Source of the DNA: Brevundimonas intermedia
Lineage (GTDB): Bacteria > Pseudomonadota > Alphaproteobacteria > Caulobacterales > Caulobacteraceae
DNA length: 64,000 nucleotides
Reading direction: 5' to 3'
Assembly (NCBI RefSeq): GCF_004614235.1
Contig: NZ_SPVH01000004.1
Coordinates: forward strand, 25,974 to 89,973
Both the position numbers and the translations under genes were made by a program. The number at the start of each line of letters is the position of its first letter. Position 1 is the stretch's first letter. Of the stretch, positions 33,692 to 43,553 are shown one piece after another. The notes beneath the pieces were generated by a model. That model ran no database searches, had not been told where the DNA came from, and saw nothing but the letters and a program-made list of their open reading frames with translations.

Positions 33692-35074
33692 TCAACAAAA
33701 CTGCGTTCTCAGATATTGGAAGCACGCCCTCAACGCCTGGGCTTCGCCGCCTTCGGGATAGCCGGGTCGGGCGCGGGGGTTCCAGGCGAAGATGTCCATG
33801 TGCGCCCAGGCGCCGGTGGTCGGGGCGAACTTCTGCAGGAACAGAGCGGCGGTGACCGAGCCCGCCTGCGCCCAGGCGGACGGATCGTTCTTCAGATCGG
33901 CGATCTCGGTGTCGAGCGCGCTGCGATAGCCGGCCCACAGCGGCATCCGCCACAGGGGATCGCGCACCTGCCCCGCCGCGGCCAGCAGGCCGGCGGCCAG
34001 AGTTTCGTCGTCGGTGTAGAGCGGCGGCAGTTCCGGTCCTAGCGCCACCCGCGCCGCCCCGGTCAGGGTGGCGAAGTCCAGCGTCAGATCGGGCTCGTGC
34101 TCGCCCGCCCGCGTCAGGGCGTCGGCCAGGATCAGCCGCCCTTCGGCGTCCGTATTGCCGATCTCGATGGTCAGACCTTTTCGGCTATTCAACACGTCGC
34201 CCGGCCGGAAGGCGTCGGCGGACACGGCGTTCTCCACCGCCGCCACGATGACCACCAGACGCACTGGCAGGTCCGCCTGCATGACCAGCCGTCCCAGGGC
34301 CAGGGCGTGGGCCGAGCCGCCCATGTCCTTCTTCATGTTGCGCATGCCGGCGGCGGGTTTCAGGTCCAGCCCGCCGGTGTCGAACACCACCCCCTTGCCG
34401 ACCAGGGCCACCAGCGGCAGGTCGGTCCGGTCCAGCTTCCAACCGATCTCGATGAGGCGCGGCGCCCGGTGCGGCGCGGCCGCCCGGCCCACGGCGTGGA
34501 CGGCCGGATAGTTTTCTTCCAGCAGGGCGTCACCGGTCGTGACCGTGATGGTCGCCCCGGCGCTCTCGGCGATCTCGCGGGCGATGGTCTCGATCTGCAG
34601 CGGCCCCATGTCGGCGGCGGGGGTGTCGACCATCTCGCGGGCAAGGGCGCAGGCGGCGGCGATACGCGAGACCTCGGCGACATCCACCCCGTCCGGTGGG
34701 ACCAGCCGCACGGCCGCCTTGTCCGGCCGGGCCTTGTAGCGGTCGAACACATAGGCCCCCAGCAGGAAGGCCAGGGTCGCCAGTTCCGCGTCCTGCGCTG
34801 CCAACTCAAGCCGATACAGGCCGCCCGGCAACCGCGCCGACAGGCCACGCACGCTCATCGGATCGAAGATCGCCCCCGATCCACCCAGGACCTGGGCGAT
34901 CTCGCCGCCCGCGCCCGGCACGACCAAAAGCTGACCCGCCTTGCCCTCGAACCCGTGCAACTCGCCCCAGCGGCGGGACGCACCGTCCAGCGCGCCGCCC
35001 GCCTGAACGAAGCGGATCGGGATCGCGCCGTCGCCGTCTTGGGCGGAAACCAGCAGAGGATGCGAGATGGACAT
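33692..35074 (-). CDS. Leucyl aminopeptidase family protein (M17)
   Basis: Two-metal cytosolic aminopeptidase; 460 aa. The signature NTDAEGRL (about residue 297) is intact. The metal Lys/Asp blocks VGKGVVFDTGGLDLKP and DMGGSAHALALG are also present. The N-terminal domain is shorter and divergent compared with PepA, as in the common alphaproteobacterial second M17 protein. A CtrA-like box lies 19-33 bp upstream of the start. Confidence 0.9.
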   Translation of the reverse strand: MSISHPLLVSAQDGDGAIPIRFVQAGGALDGASRRWGELHGFEGKAGQLLVVPGAGGEIAQVLGGSGAIFDPMSVRGLSARLPGGLYRLELAAQDAELATLAFLLGAYVFDRYKARPDKAAVRLVPPDGVDVAEVSRIAAACALAREMVDTPAADMGPLQIETIAREIAESAGATITVTTGDALLEENYPAVHAVGRAAAPHRAPRLIEIGWKLDRTDLPLVALVGKGVVFDTGGLDLKPAAGMRNMKKDMGGSAHALALGRLVMQADLPVRLVVIVAAVENAVSADAFRPGDVLNSRKGLTIEIGNTDAEGRLILADALTRAGEHEPDLTLDFATLTGAARVALGPELPPLYTDDETLAAGLLAAAGQVRDPLWRMPLWAGYRSALDTEIADLKNDPSAWAQAGSVTAALFLQKFAPTTGAWAHMDIFAWNPRARPGYPEGGEAQALRACFQYLRTQFC

Positions 35075-35092
35075 GCGGCCCTCGAAACGAAG

Positions 35093-35107
35093 TTAACCAT
35101 CAGTTGA
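35093..35107. promoter_or_regulatory. CtrA-like box TTAA-N7-TTGA
   Basis: TTAA (35093-35096), seven bases, TTGA (35104-35107): one mismatch to the CtrA consensus TTAA-N7-TTAA. It lies in the 85-bp gap between the divergent M17 peptidase and TPR genes, so it could act on either. A single near-match by eye. Confidence 0.35.
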
Positions 35108-35159
35108 CGCGAACAGGCGATTCTAAGGGCAAGACCCAAGGACCGCCTGGACCCGCCCC

Positions 35160-35996
35160 ATGTCGCGCATGCCCGCTCTTCTCGCAACCGTCGCCCTGAT
35201 CGCCCTGTCCGGCGGACCGGCCCTGGCGGCCGACCCGACGCCGGCCTCATCGGCCCAGACCCGTGCGCCATCCTCGGCGCAGGTCCGCGCCACCTATGAC
35301 CGGATGGACGCCCTGTCGCGCTCGGTCTTCTGGGCCTCGGAGCAGGAAGCCAATCCGACCGATGCGGTCGCGGGGGTGAAGCTAGCGCAGGCGCTGCGCG
35401 AACTTGGCCGCTACGACCAGGCCGCCGAGGCCGCCCAGGCGACCCTGACCGTCCAGCCGAACAATCTGGACGCCCTGCTGGAGCTGGGCCGCGCCCATAT
35501 CGCGCGGGGCCAGGCCTTCTATGGCGTCGCGCCCCTGGAACAGGCCCGCGATCAGGCGCCGCGCGACTGGCGCGCCTATTCCCTGTTGGGCGTGGCCTAT
35601 GAGCAGGTGCGCCGCACCGACGACGCCCGCGCCGCCTGGAACCAGGCCCTGGCCCTCTCGCCCGACAACCCGGATGTCCTGACCAACGCCGCCACGGCCG
35701 CCCTGACCCAGGGCGATGCGCCGGGCGCCGAGACCCTGCTGCGCCGCGCCGTGGCCCAGCCGACCGCCTCGGCCAAGGTGCGCCAGAACCTGGCCATGGT
35801 GCTGGGCCTGCAGGGCAAGATGGGCGAAGCCGAACAGATCCTGCGCCGCGAACTGCCTCCGGAGCAGGCCGAGCAGAACCTGCGCTGGCTGCGTGCGCGC
35901 GGCACGGCCGGCGCCGCGCCGTCCAGCGGCGGCGCGGCTGCGGACACGCCGACGACCGACACGGCCCGCACCTGGAATTCGCTGCAAGGCGGCTGA
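35160..35996 (+). CDS. Exported tetratricopeptide-repeat protein
   Basis: 278 aa. Signal peptide (MSRMPALLATVALIALSGGPALAAD) is followed by about five TPR-like units from residue 55 (for example ELGRYDQAAEAAQATLTVQPNNLDALLELGRAHI and NLAMVLGLQGKMGEAEQIL). An Ala/Thr-rich tail ends the protein. Resembles TadD-like or generic periplasmic TPR scaffolds. No tad genes are nearby, so the role is open. Confidence 0.8.
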   Translation: MSRMPALLATVALIALSGGPALAADPTPASSAQTRAPSSAQVRATYDRMDALSRSVFWASEQEANPTDAVAGVKLAQALRELGRYDQAAEAAQATLTVQPNNLDALLELGRAHIARGQAFYGVAPLEQARDQAPRDWRAYSLLGVAYEQVRRTDDARAAWNQALALSPDNPDVLTNAATAALTQGDAPGAETLLRRAVAQPTASAKVRQNLAMVLGLQGKMGEAEQILRRELPPEQAEQNLRWLRARGTAGAAPSSGGAAADTPTTDTARTWNSLQGG

Positions 35997-36038
35997 TCCG
36001 CCCGTTGCGGTTGGGCCGCGCGCGTGGTGGATGAGGCC

Positions 36039-36698
36039 ATGACCTCCCTCCCCACGCCCCGCGCCTACCAGGCCTTCCTGTTCGATATGGACGGCACCCT
36101 GATCACATCGACCCTCGCCGCCGAGCGGGTCTGGACCCGCTGGGCCGAGCGTCACGGGCTGGACGTGGCGGCCCTGCTGTCGGTCATGCACGGGGTGCGC
36201 GCTGTCGACACCATCCGCAACCAGAACCTGCCCGACATAGACCTGGCCGCCGAGGTGGCCTGGGTCGAGCGCGGCGAGATCGAGGATGTGGACGGCGTCG
36301 CCCCCATCCCCGGCGCCATCGACTTCGTCAAACGCCTGCCGCCCGACCGCTGGGCCGTGGTCACCTCCGCGTCCGTCCCCCTTGCCCGTGCCCGCCTGAA
36401 AGCCGCCGGGGTGACCCCGCCCGCCGTCATGATCACCGCCGAGGACGTCGAACGCGGCAAGCCAGACCCCGCCGGCTATCTGAAGGCCGCGGCGACCCTG
36501 GGCTTCGACATCGCCGACTGTTTGGTGTTCGAGGACGCGGAGGCCGGCATCAAGGCGGGCGAAGCGGCCGGGGCCGACGTCGTGGTCGTCACCGCCGCCT
36601 GGACCCATCCGCTTCAGACGGATCACCCTGCACTGGCGGACTATGCGGACGTGGAGCTTGAGGTCGGAACCGACGGGACGCTGGCGTTTAAGGTCTGA
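36039..36698 (+). CDS. HAD-superfamily phosphatase (sugar-phosphate type)
   Basis: 219 aa from ATG 36039; GTG 36024 and 36027 are possible but have no RBS. Motif I is FDMDGTLI (nucleophile Asp), motif II VVTSAS, motif III Lys in GKPDPAGYLKAA, motif IV VFEDAEAGIKAG. The helical cap places it in subfamily IA, near sugar phosphatases such as YfbT/YniC. Substrate not determined. Confidence 0.85.
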   Translation: MTSLPTPRAYQAFLFDMDGTLITSTLAAERVWTRWAERHGLDVAALLSVMHGVRAVDTIRNQNLPDIDLAAEVAWVERGEIEDVDGVAPIPGAIDFVKRLPPDRWAVVTSASVPLARARLKAAGVTPPAVMITAEDVERGKPDPAGYLKAAATLGFDIADCLVFEDAEAGIKAGEAAGADVVVVTAAWTHPLQTDHPALADYADVELEVGTDGTLAFKV

Positions 36699-36708
36699 CA
36701 CATCATTT

Positions 36709-36729
36709 CCCTCCCCGTTCCGGGGAGGG
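36709..36729. repeat. Single REP-like hairpin
   Basis: CCCTCCCC-GTTCC-GGGGAGGG, identical in stem and loop to the left hairpin at 23159-23179. It lies 10 bp after the HAD stop codon and may serve as its terminator. Confidence 0.7.
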
Positions 36730-36780
36730 AGAGGTTTCCCGCGACTTCCCCAAAGCCCTTACGCATCCTATCTTCGCCGC

Positions 36781-37236
36781 ATGATCGACGACCTCTACAG
36801 CGCGCGCATCCTAACGCTGGCGGCCAACCTGCCGCATGCGGGACGGTTGCCGGCGCCACAAGGCACCGGCGAGCGGGTGGCGAAATTGTGCGGGTCGCGG
36901 GCGACGGTGGATGTGACGCTGGACGAGCAGGGCCGCGTCGCCGAGTTTGCTCAGGACGTGAAAGCCTGCGCCCTGGGTCAGGCCGCCGCCGGGGTGCTGG
37001 GCCAGTCTGTGATCGGCGCGTCGGTCGAAGAGATCGCCGAAGCCCGCGACGCCATGTTCGCCATGCTGAAATCCGGCGGCGAAGGCCCGACCGGCCGGTT
37101 CCAGGACCTGCGCCTGTTGAGACAGGTCGCCGACTACCCGGCCCGCCACGACTCGACCCTTGTCTCAATCGAGGCGACGCTGGAGGCGGTCAAAAACGCC
37201 CTGACCGCCCGAACGCGTCTCGCCGGCGCGGCCTGA
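36781..37236 (+). CDS. IscU/NifU-like Fe-S scaffold domain protein lacking the third Cys
   Basis: 151 aa. Two conserved Cys are present, in KLCGSRATVDV and DVKACALGQAAA. The position of the third cluster Cys (KLHC-type in IscU) reads PARHDSTL, without Cys. This variant recurs in alphaproteobacteria, often next to yidD as here. Classical cluster assembly is therefore doubtful; the protein may bind zinc or act as an accessory factor. Small hairpin ATCCCCC/GGGGGAT follows at 37253-37275. Confidence 0.85.
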   Translation: MIDDLYSARILTLAANLPHAGRLPAPQGTGERVAKLCGSRATVDVTLDEQGRVAEFAQDVKACALGQAAAGVLGQSVIGASVEEIAEARDAMFAMLKSGGEGPTGRFQDLRLLRQVADYPARHDSTLVSIEATLEAVKNALTARTRLAGAA

Positions 37237-37330
37237 CGGGCACGACCGGTTGATCCCCCTGCGATGACGGGGGATAAGCGCGGCGAACTCATCCAGCCCC
37301 CGGCCCCATCAACCCCGGCAAAGGGACGTG

Positions 37331-37567
37331 ATGTCTCTCTATGAACGCGGCGTCCGCGCGGCCCATCGGGGCTACAAGCTGACGCTGTCTCCCCTGATCG
37401 GCCAGCAATGCCGATTCCTGCCGACCTGTTCGGACTACGGGCGCGACGCCCTGATCCAGCATGGTCCGGTCAAGGGGGGGTGGCTCACCGTGCGCAGGCT
37501 CTGTAAATGCCATCCCTTCGGAGGATCGGGCTACGACCCGGTCCCGCCTGCAAAGACTGACACATGA
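37331..37567 (+). CDS. yidD: Membrane protein insertion efficiency factor YidD
   Basis: 78 aa. The typical sequence [31 protein letters not shown] and [14 protein letters not shown] gives a confident family call. It assists Sec/YidC insertion from the inner face of the membrane. ATG 37331 follows AAGGGA. Its stop overlaps the thrS start (ATGA). Confidence 0.95.
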   Translation: MSLYERGVRAAHRGYKLTLSPLIGQQCRFLPTCSDYGRDALIQHGPVKGGWLTVRRLCKCHPFGGSGYDPVPPAKTDT

Positions 37568-39501
37568 TCGACCTGAAATTCCCCGACGGCGCGGTTCGCC
37601 AATATGCCGAAGGCTCCACGGCGCGCGACGTGGCGACCTCGATCTCGCCGTCCCTGGCCAAGAAGGCCGTGCTGGCCGAGTTGAACGGCGAGCAGCGCGA
37701 CATGGGTCGGGTGCTGGAGACGGGCGGCGACTTCCGCCTGATCATGCGCGACGACCCCGCCGCGCTGTACACCATCCGTCACGACACGGCCCACGTGCTG
37801 GCCGAGGCGGTGCAGACCCTGTTCCCCGGCACCCAGGTCACGATCGGACCGGCCATCGAGGACGGCTTCTATTACGACTTTTTCCGCGAAGAACCCTTTT
37901 CGACCGACGACTTCGCCGCCATCGAAAAGGAGATGGGCCGGATCGTCGACCGCGACGCGAAGTTCGAGCGCGAGGTCTGGGAACGGGACGACGCCATCAA
38001 ATTCTTCGAGGCGCGGGGCGAGAAGTTCAAGGCCGAGCTGATCCGCGACCTGCCGGGCACCGAGACCATCACCCTCTATAAGCAGGGCGACTGGATCGAC
38101 CTGTGCCGGGGTCCGCACTTCCCCTCGACCCGCCACGTCGGCAAGGCGTTCAAACTGACCAAGCTGGCCGGCGCCTACTGGCGCGGGGATTCGAAACGCG
38201 AACAGCTGCAGCGCATCTACGGCACCGCCTGGGCGACCAAGGAAGATCTGGACGCCCACCTGCTGCGTCTGGAAGAGGCCGAGAAGCGCGACCATCGCAA
38301 GGTCGGCAAGGCGATGGAGCTCTTCCACATGCAGGAAGAGGGCCGGGGCATGGTCTTCTGGCACCCCAAGGGCTGGGTCTTGTGGCGCGTGCTGGAGGCC
38401 TATATGCGCCGCCGCCTGGACGCCGCCGGCTATGTCGAGGTCAAGACGCCGCAGGTTCTGGACCGCAAGTTCTGGGAACAGAGCGGCCACTGGGACAAGT
38501 ACCGGCCCAACATGTTCGTCTGCGAGACGGTCGAGGGCGAGGAACTGAGCCTGAAGCCGATGAACTGCCCCGGCCACGTGCAGATCTTCGACCAGGGCCA
38601 GAGGTCCTATCGCGAACTGCCGCTGCGGATGGCCGAGTTCGGGGCCTGCCACCGCTATGAGCCGTCGGGTTCGCTGCACGGCCTGATGCGGGTGCGCGGC
38701 TTCACCCAGGACGATGCTCACATCTTCTGCCGCGAGGACCAGATCGTCGAGGAGACGGCCGAGTTCATCAAACTGGCCCGTAGCGTCCACGCCGACCTGG
38801 GCATGGAGACCGCCTACATCAGCCTGGGCACCCGCCCCGAGAACCGCGCGGGCTCCGACGAATTCTGGGACAAGGCCGAGGCCCTGATGGCCGAAGCCGC
38901 CCGCGCCGCCGGGACCGAACCCGTCGTGACCGAGGGCGACGGCGCCTTCTACGCGCCCAAGCTGGACTTCATCGTCAAGGACGCCATCGGCCGCGAATGG
39001 ACCTGCGGCACGATCCAGCTGGACTATGTTCTGCCGGAACGTCTGGATGCGACCTATATCGCCGAGGATGGCCAGAAGCACCGGCCGGTCATGCTGCACC
39101 GGGCGATCCTGGGCAGCTTCGAACGCTTCATCGGCATCATGATCGAGAACTACGCCGGCGCCTTCCCTCTGTGGCTGGCCCCGACCCAGGCCGTGGTGGC
39201 CACCATCACCTCGGACGCCGACGACTACGCCCGCGACGTCATGGCTCGGTTCAAGGCCGCCGGCCTGCGCACCGAGATCGACCTGCGCAACGAGAAGGTC
39301 GGCTACAAGGTGCGCGAACACTCGGTCGGCAAGGTGCCGGTCATCGCCGTGGTCGGCCGCCAGGAAGCCGAACAGGGCTTGGTCGCCATCCGCCGCCTGG
39401 GCTCTCAGGCCCAGACGGCGGTCACGGTCGAGGAGGCCATCCGCCTCCTGACTGACGAGGCAACCCCGCCGGATCTGAAGCCAGAAAAAACCACAGATTG
39501 A
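37564..39501 (+). CDS. thrS: Threonyl-tRNA synthetase
   Basis: Charges tRNA-Thr; 645 aa, normal length. Domains: TGS (about 1-62), editing domain with [11 protein letters not shown] (about 73-83) and the later CRGPH motif, class II core (about 245-535) with motif 2 [28 protein letters not shown] and motif 3 [13 protein letters not shown], then the anticodon-binding domain (about 540-645). Translationally coupled to yidD. No T-box or operator is seen. Confidence 0.97.
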   Translation: MIDLKFPDGAVRQYAEGSTARDVATSISPSLAKKAVLAELNGEQRDMGRVLETGGDFRLIMRDDPAALYTIRHDTAHVLAEAVQTLFPGTQVTIGPAIEDGFYYDFFREEPFSTDDFAAIEKEMGRIVDRDAKFEREVWERDDAIKFFEARGEKFKAELIRDLPGTETITLYKQGDWIDLCRGPHFPSTRHVGKAFKLTKLAGAYWRGDSKREQLQRIYGTAWATKEDLDAHLLRLEEAEKRDHRKVGKAMELFHMQEEGRGMVFWHPKGWVLWRVLEAYMRRRLDAAGYVEVKTPQVLDRKFWEQSGHWDKYRPNMFVCETVEGEELSLKPMNCPGHVQIFDQGQRSYRELPLRMAEFGACHRYEPSGSLHGLMRVRGFTQDDAHIFCREDQIVEETAEFIKLARSVHADLGMETAYISLGTRPENRAGSDEFWDKAEALMAEAARAAGTEPVVTEGDGAFYAPKLDFIVKDAIGREWTCGTIQLDYVLPERLDATYIAEDGQKHRPVMLHRAILGSFERFIGIMIENYAGAFPLWLAPTQAVVATITSDADDYARDVMARFKAAGLRTEIDLRNEKVGYKVREHSVGKVPVIAVVGRQEAEQGLVAIRRLGSQAQTAVTVEEAIRLLTDEATPPDLKPEKTTD

Positions 39502-39599
39502 TTTAAAGACTCACCCCAGGATGTCGTTTAGCATAAGACGTCTGGCTTCAGCGCGCCTCCGTGTCTGTCCCGGCAAGGGTCGACGGGGAGCGCGGGTGA

Positions 39600-40589
39600 A
39601 TGTGCAGCACCATCCTGGTCACGGGCGGCGCCGGCTATGTGGGTTCGCACGTCTGCCTCGCCCTGTCCCAGGCGGGCTTCACGCCGGTGGTCTATGACAA
39701 TCTGTCGAACGGTCATGCGGCCTTCGTCCAGTGGGGCGACCTTGAGATCGGCGACATCCGAGACGGCGCCCGCCTGGATGCGGTGATCGCCAGACACAGG
39801 CCCGTCGCGGTCCTACATTTCGCCGCCCTGATCGAGGTCGGGGAATCGGTCAAGGCGCCGGGTCGCTTCTATGACAACAATGTCGTCGGAGCCCTGACCC
39901 TGATCGAGGCGGCGCGGCGCGGCGGGATCGGGGCGATGGTCTTCTCCTCGACCTGCGCCACCTACGGCGACCCGGTCTATCTGCCGATGGACGAGGCCCA
40001 TCCCCAGGCGCCGCTGACCCCCTATGGCCGCTCCAAGCTGATGGTCGAACAGGCCTTGGCCGACTATTCGACCTACGCCGGCTTCCGCTCGGTCTGCCTG
40101 CGCTATTTCAACGCCGCCGGCGCCGACGAAGAGGGCCGGATCGGCGAGCGCCACCACCCCGAAACTCACGCCATTCCGCTGGCGCTCCAGACGGCGCTGG
40201 GCCAGCGTCAGGGGTTCAAACTGTTCGGCGACGATTACGACACCCGCGACGGCACGGCGGTGCGCGACTATGTCCACGTCATGGACCTGGCCGACGCCCA
40301 TGTGCGGGCGCTGAAATACCTGCTCGACGGCGGCGAGACGACGGTCTTCAACCTGGGCGCCGGCACGGGCACGACGGTCGCGGAACTGATCGACACCATC
40401 CGCCGCACGACCAACCGCCCCTTCCCCGTCGAGACCGCGCCGCGCCGGCCCGGCGACGCCCCCTGTCTGGTGGCCGACAACCGCCGTGCGCGCGAGGTTC
40501 TGGGCTGGCAGCCCACGCGGACCCTGGACGACATCGTTCGCACCGCCTGGCGCTGGCATGCCGCCGAGCGGGAGGCGCTTGAGGTCTAG
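39600..40589 (+). CDS. galE: UDP-glucose 4-epimerase
   Basis: Interconverts UDP-Glc and UDP-Gal (or the GlcNAc pair); 329 aa. NAD loop TGGAGYVGSHV (about 8-18), catalytic YGRSK (about 142-146), Ser/Thr in FSSTCATYG, and RYFNAAGAD. GGGGAG lies 9 bp before ATG 39600. Stands alone, 5 kb from the glycan locus, and may feed it with UDP-sugar. Confidence 0.93.
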   Translation: MCSTILVTGGAGYVGSHVCLALSQAGFTPVVYDNLSNGHAAFVQWGDLEIGDIRDGARLDAVIARHRPVAVLHFAALIEVGESVKAPGRFYDNNVVGALTLIEAARRGGIGAMVFSSTCATYGDPVYLPMDEAHPQAPLTPYGRSKLMVEQALADYSTYAGFRSVCLRYFNAAGADEEGRIGERHHPETHAIPLALQTALGQRQGFKLFGDDYDTRDGTAVRDYVHVMDLADAHVRALKYLLDGGETTVFNLGAGTGTTVAELIDTIRRTTNRPFPVETAPRRPGDAPCLVADNRRAREVLGWQPTRTLDDIVRTAWRWHAAEREALEV

Positions 40590-40694
40590 GTCTTCGCAGC
40601 CTGCGCGCGAAACCGAACAGAGGAACGCAAACCTGAAAGATCGCTTGTGACGGGGTGCGCGCCTGCGCCCCATCACAGATAGCGAGACACGACC

Positions 40695-41195
40695 ATGGCC
40701 GAGAAAACCCTCGACACCCTGTTCCACGACACGCTCAAGGACATCTATTACGCCGAGCGCAAGATCCTGAAGTCCCTGCCCAAGATGGCCCGCGCGGCGC
40801 AGTCGCCCGAACTGAAGGCCGCCTTCGAGAAGCACAAGGACCAGACCGAAGGCCAGATCGAACGCCTGCAACAGGTCTTCGAACTGATCGGAGAGGCCCC
40901 GCGCGGCAAGACCTGCGACGCCATCGAGGGCATCCTGGCCGAGGGCGAGGAAATCATGGAAGAATACAAGGACACCCCGGCCCTCGACGCTGGCCTGCTG
41001 GCCGCCGCCCAAGCGGTCGAACACTATGAGATCACCCGCTACGGCACGCTGAAGCGCTGGGCTCTGGTGCTGGGGATGAAGGACGCCGCCGCCCTGCTGG
41101 ACGAGACGCTCCAAGAGGAATCCCAGACCGACGAAGACCTGACCGGCATCGCCGACGCCGCCGTCAACGCCGCCGCCATGAAGACAGCCGCCTGA
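40695..41195 (+). CDS. Ferritin-like DUF892 (YciE/YciF) protein
   Basis: 166 aa, four-helix bundle. Conserved Glu/His metal ligands are visible in DIYYAERKILKSL, HKDQTEGQIERL, AVEHYEITRYGTL and LDETLQEESQTDEDL. Members are stress-induced in several bacteria; enzymatic activity is not established. Own terminator downstream. Confidence 0.92.
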   Translation: MAEKTLDTLFHDTLKDIYYAERKILKSLPKMARAAQSPELKAAFEKHKDQTEGQIERLQQVFELIGEAPRGKTCDAIEGILAEGEEIMEEYKDTPALDAGLLAAAQAVEHYEITRYGTLKRWALVLGMKDAAALLDETLQEESQTDEDLTGIADAAVNAAAMKTAA

Positions 41196-41202
41196 TACGA
41201 CC

Positions 41203-41226
41203 GGAGGCGGTTTCGCGACCGCCTCC
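41203..41226 (+). terminator. Stem-loop after the DUF892 gene
   Basis: Perfect 9-bp stem GGAGGCGGT / ACCGCCTCC with a TTCGCG loop, 8 bp past the stop, followed by GCTCTTTCG. A moderate intrinsic terminator. Confidence 0.7.
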
Positions 41227-41306
41227 GCTCTTTCGCTCAGGTTTTGAGTCCGGAACCGGACACAGAACTTCTACAAAAGTCAGCGTTCACCGTATCTTAG
41301 GCGACA

Positions 41307-42683
41307 GTGACCGAAGTTGCGTCATCGGCCCCAGAGACCCTGACGATGACGCACCCAAAGACCGCCCGAGACCGGACCTTCCTGCAGTATCTGATCGAAG
41401 CCGGACATATGCGGTACTGGATCATCGCCAGTTGGGCGGTCGCCCTGTTCACCGTCACCGACTTCAAGACCGCCGCCGCCTGGTTCGTCGCGGCGACGCT
41501 TTCGGGTTTGCTGCGAACCTTCGTGGAGCGCAGTCTGGTCATGTCGGACGCCGCGATGCACGGGCGCATCAAGCTGGGCGCCGCCACCATTTCCTGCTTC
41601 GCCTGGGCGGCCGCGCCCTTGCTGGCCTTCCTCCATGGCGGCGCCTACGGCGTGCCGCTTGGCGTCGCCCTGCTTATCGCCGGCTATGTCCTGGTCTTCA
41701 CCCAGATGCGGGCCGCGCCGCGCGAGGCCCTGATCGCCTCCGCCCCCTATTCCATCGTGGTGGCGATCCTGTTCGCCCATCTTTGGGGCACGCCGGGCTT
41801 CTGGGTCGTACTCAGCACGGTCCCTGTCCTGGCCCTGGCCCTGGTCATCAAGGTGGCCATCACCCAGATGAAGGACGGCGACCTGGAGGCCGTGAACCGG
41901 CGTCAGGCCGAGCTGATCGCGGAGTTGGAGACGGCGCGCGACCGGGCCGACGCCGCCAGCGCCGCCAAATCCAACTTCCTGGGCGTCATCTCGCACGAAC
42001 TGCGCACGCCGATGAACGGGGTGTTGGGCGCGGCCCAGCTGCTTCAGATGTCCAGCCTGGACGACCGCCAGAAGGAGTTCGTCGGCGTCATCCGCAACTC
42101 GGGCGAGGGACTGATGGTGCTGCTGAACGACATCCTCGACATCACCAAGATCGAGTCCGGCAAGATGGAACTCGACATCGCCGACATCGAGACAGACACG
42201 CTGCTGACCCGGCTGACGGGGCCATTCAAGGCCCAGGCCGAGGCGCGCGGCCTGACTTTCGCGACCGAGATCCGAGGCAATCTTCCGCCCTTGCTGAAGA
42301 TGGACCCGTTGCGTCTGGCCCAGGTCACCCACAACCTTCTGGCCAATGCGATCAAATTCACGCCGCAGGGCGAGGTTCGTCTGGTCGTCGAAAGCAAACC
42401 CCGCGCCGACGGCCGCATCGCGCTTGCGATCAGCGTCGTCGATTCCGGCATCGGCATCGCCGCCGACGATCTGTCGCGCCTGTTCCAGCCCTTCTCTCAG
42501 GTGGACGGGTCGTCCACGCGTAAGTTCGGCGGCACCGGCCTGGGCCTCAGCATCTGCCAACGCCTGGCGGCCCTGATGGACGGCGAGATCACGGTGACGT
42601 CGATCCCCGGCCAGGGATCGACCTTCACCCTTCACGCGACGTTCGAAACGCCCGTGATGCAGGACGCCCGCATCGCCGCCTGA
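41307..42683 (+). CDS. Membrane sensor histidine kinase
   Basis: 458 aa; GTG start at 41307 (ATG 41346 is an alternative losing 13 residues). Five or six membrane helices (about 35-190) without a recognisable sensor domain lead to HisKA with FLGVISHELRTPMNGVLG (phospho-His about 230) and HATPase_c (NLLANAIKF, DSGIGI, GTGLGLSI). No receiver domain and no adjacent regulator, so an orphan kinase. Architecture is close to the kinase at 18304-20196, suggesting paralogy. Its stop abuts that of dapD. Confidence 0.88.
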   Translation: MTEVASSAPETLTMTHPKTARDRTFLQYLIEAGHMRYWIIASWAVALFTVTDFKTAAAWFVAATLSGLLRTFVERSLVMSDAAMHGRIKLGAATISCFAWAAAPLLAFLHGGAYGVPLGVALLIAGYVLVFTQMRAAPREALIASAPYSIVVAILFAHLWGTPGFWVVLSTVPVLALALVIKVAITQMKDGDLEAVNRRQAELIAELETARDRADAASAAKSNFLGVISHELRTPMNGVLGAAQLLQMSSLDDRQKEFVGVIRNSGEGLMVLLNDILDITKIESGKMELDIADIETDTLLTRLTGPFKAQAEARGLTFATEIRGNLPPLLKMDPLRLAQVTHNLLANAIKFTPQGEVRLVVESKPRADGRIALAISVVDSGIGIAADDLSRLFQPFSQVDGSSTRKFGGTGLGLSICQRLAALMDGEITVTSIPGQGSTFTLHATFETPVMQDARIAA

Positions 42684-43553
42684 TCAGTCGCGCAGCAGTT
42701 CGTTGACGCCGGTCTTGGCCCGCGTCTGCGCATCCACCCGCTTTACGATGACGGCGCAGTACAGCGACGGCCCGCCGTTGGGATCAGGCAGCGCGCCCGG
42801 CACCACCACCGAATAGGCCGGCACTTCGCCACGGAAGACTTCGCCGGTGGCCCGATCCACGATCTTGGTCGAACCGGACAGATAGACGCCCATGGCCAGG
42901 ACCGCGCCCTCGCGCACGATCACGCCCTCGGCGACCTCGGCGCGAGCGCCGATGAAACAGCCGTCCTCGATGATGGTCGGATTGGCCTGCAGCGGCTCAA
43001 GTACGCCGCCGATGCCCGCCCCGCCCGACAGGTGGACGTTCTTGCCGATCTGGGCGCACGAACCGACGGTGGCCCAGGCGTCGACCATCGACCCCTCGTC
43101 CACATAGGCGCCGATGTTCACGAACGACGGCATCAGCACGACATTCCTGGCGATATGGGCGCCGTGACGAACGATGGCGCCGGGGACCGAGCGGAAGCCC
43201 GCCGATTGATAATCCGCCGCCGTCCAGTCGCCGAACTTGTTGGGCACCTTGTCCCAGAAGGGTCCGACGGCCGCCGGATGATCCGCCGACAACGGCATGA
43301 CGGACGCAGGGTCGGCGCGCATGATCTGGTTGTCGTTCAGGCGGAAGGACAGCAGCACCGCCTTCTTCAGCCATTGATGCGTGGTCCAGACGCCGTCCTC
43401 GCCGCGCGAGGCGACGCGCGCCTGGCCGGAATCCAGCAGGGCCAGCGCCGTCTCGACGGCGTCGCGAACCTCTCCGTGGGTAGCGGCGGACACCTCGGCG
43501 CGCTGTTCCCAGGCGGCCTCGACGACGGATTCGAGATGCGACAGATCGGTCAT
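42684..43553 (-). CDS. dapD: 2,3,4,5-tetrahydropyridine-2,6-dicarboxylate N-succinyltransferase
   Basis: Succinylase branch of lysine/diaminopimelate synthesis; 289 aa. A left-handed beta-helix is built from hexapeptides ([62 protein letters not shown]). Family length and the terminal [10 protein letters not shown] are typical. Last gene of an overlapping argB-nucleotidase-dapD operon. Confidence 0.95.
   Translation of the reverse strand: MTDLSHLESVVEAAWEQRAEVSAATHGEVRDAVETALALLDSGQARVASRGEDGVWTTHQWLKKAVLLSFRLNDNQIMRADPASVMPLSADHPAAVGPFWDKVPNKFGDWTAADYQSAGFRSVPGAIVRHGAHIARNVVLMPSFVNIGAYVDEGSMVDAWATVGSCAQIGKNVHLSGGAGIGGVLEPLQANPTIIEDGCFIGARAEVAEGVIVREGAVLAMGVYLSGSTKIVDRATGEVFRGEVPAYSVVVPGALPDPNGGPSLYCAVIVKRVDAQTRAKTGVNELLRD

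Noticed and set aside
37474..37482. Seven-G run in yidD as a further phase-variable tract
   Set aside because: Seven bases is within chance in this genome and the gene is a housekeeping factor coupled to essential thrS.
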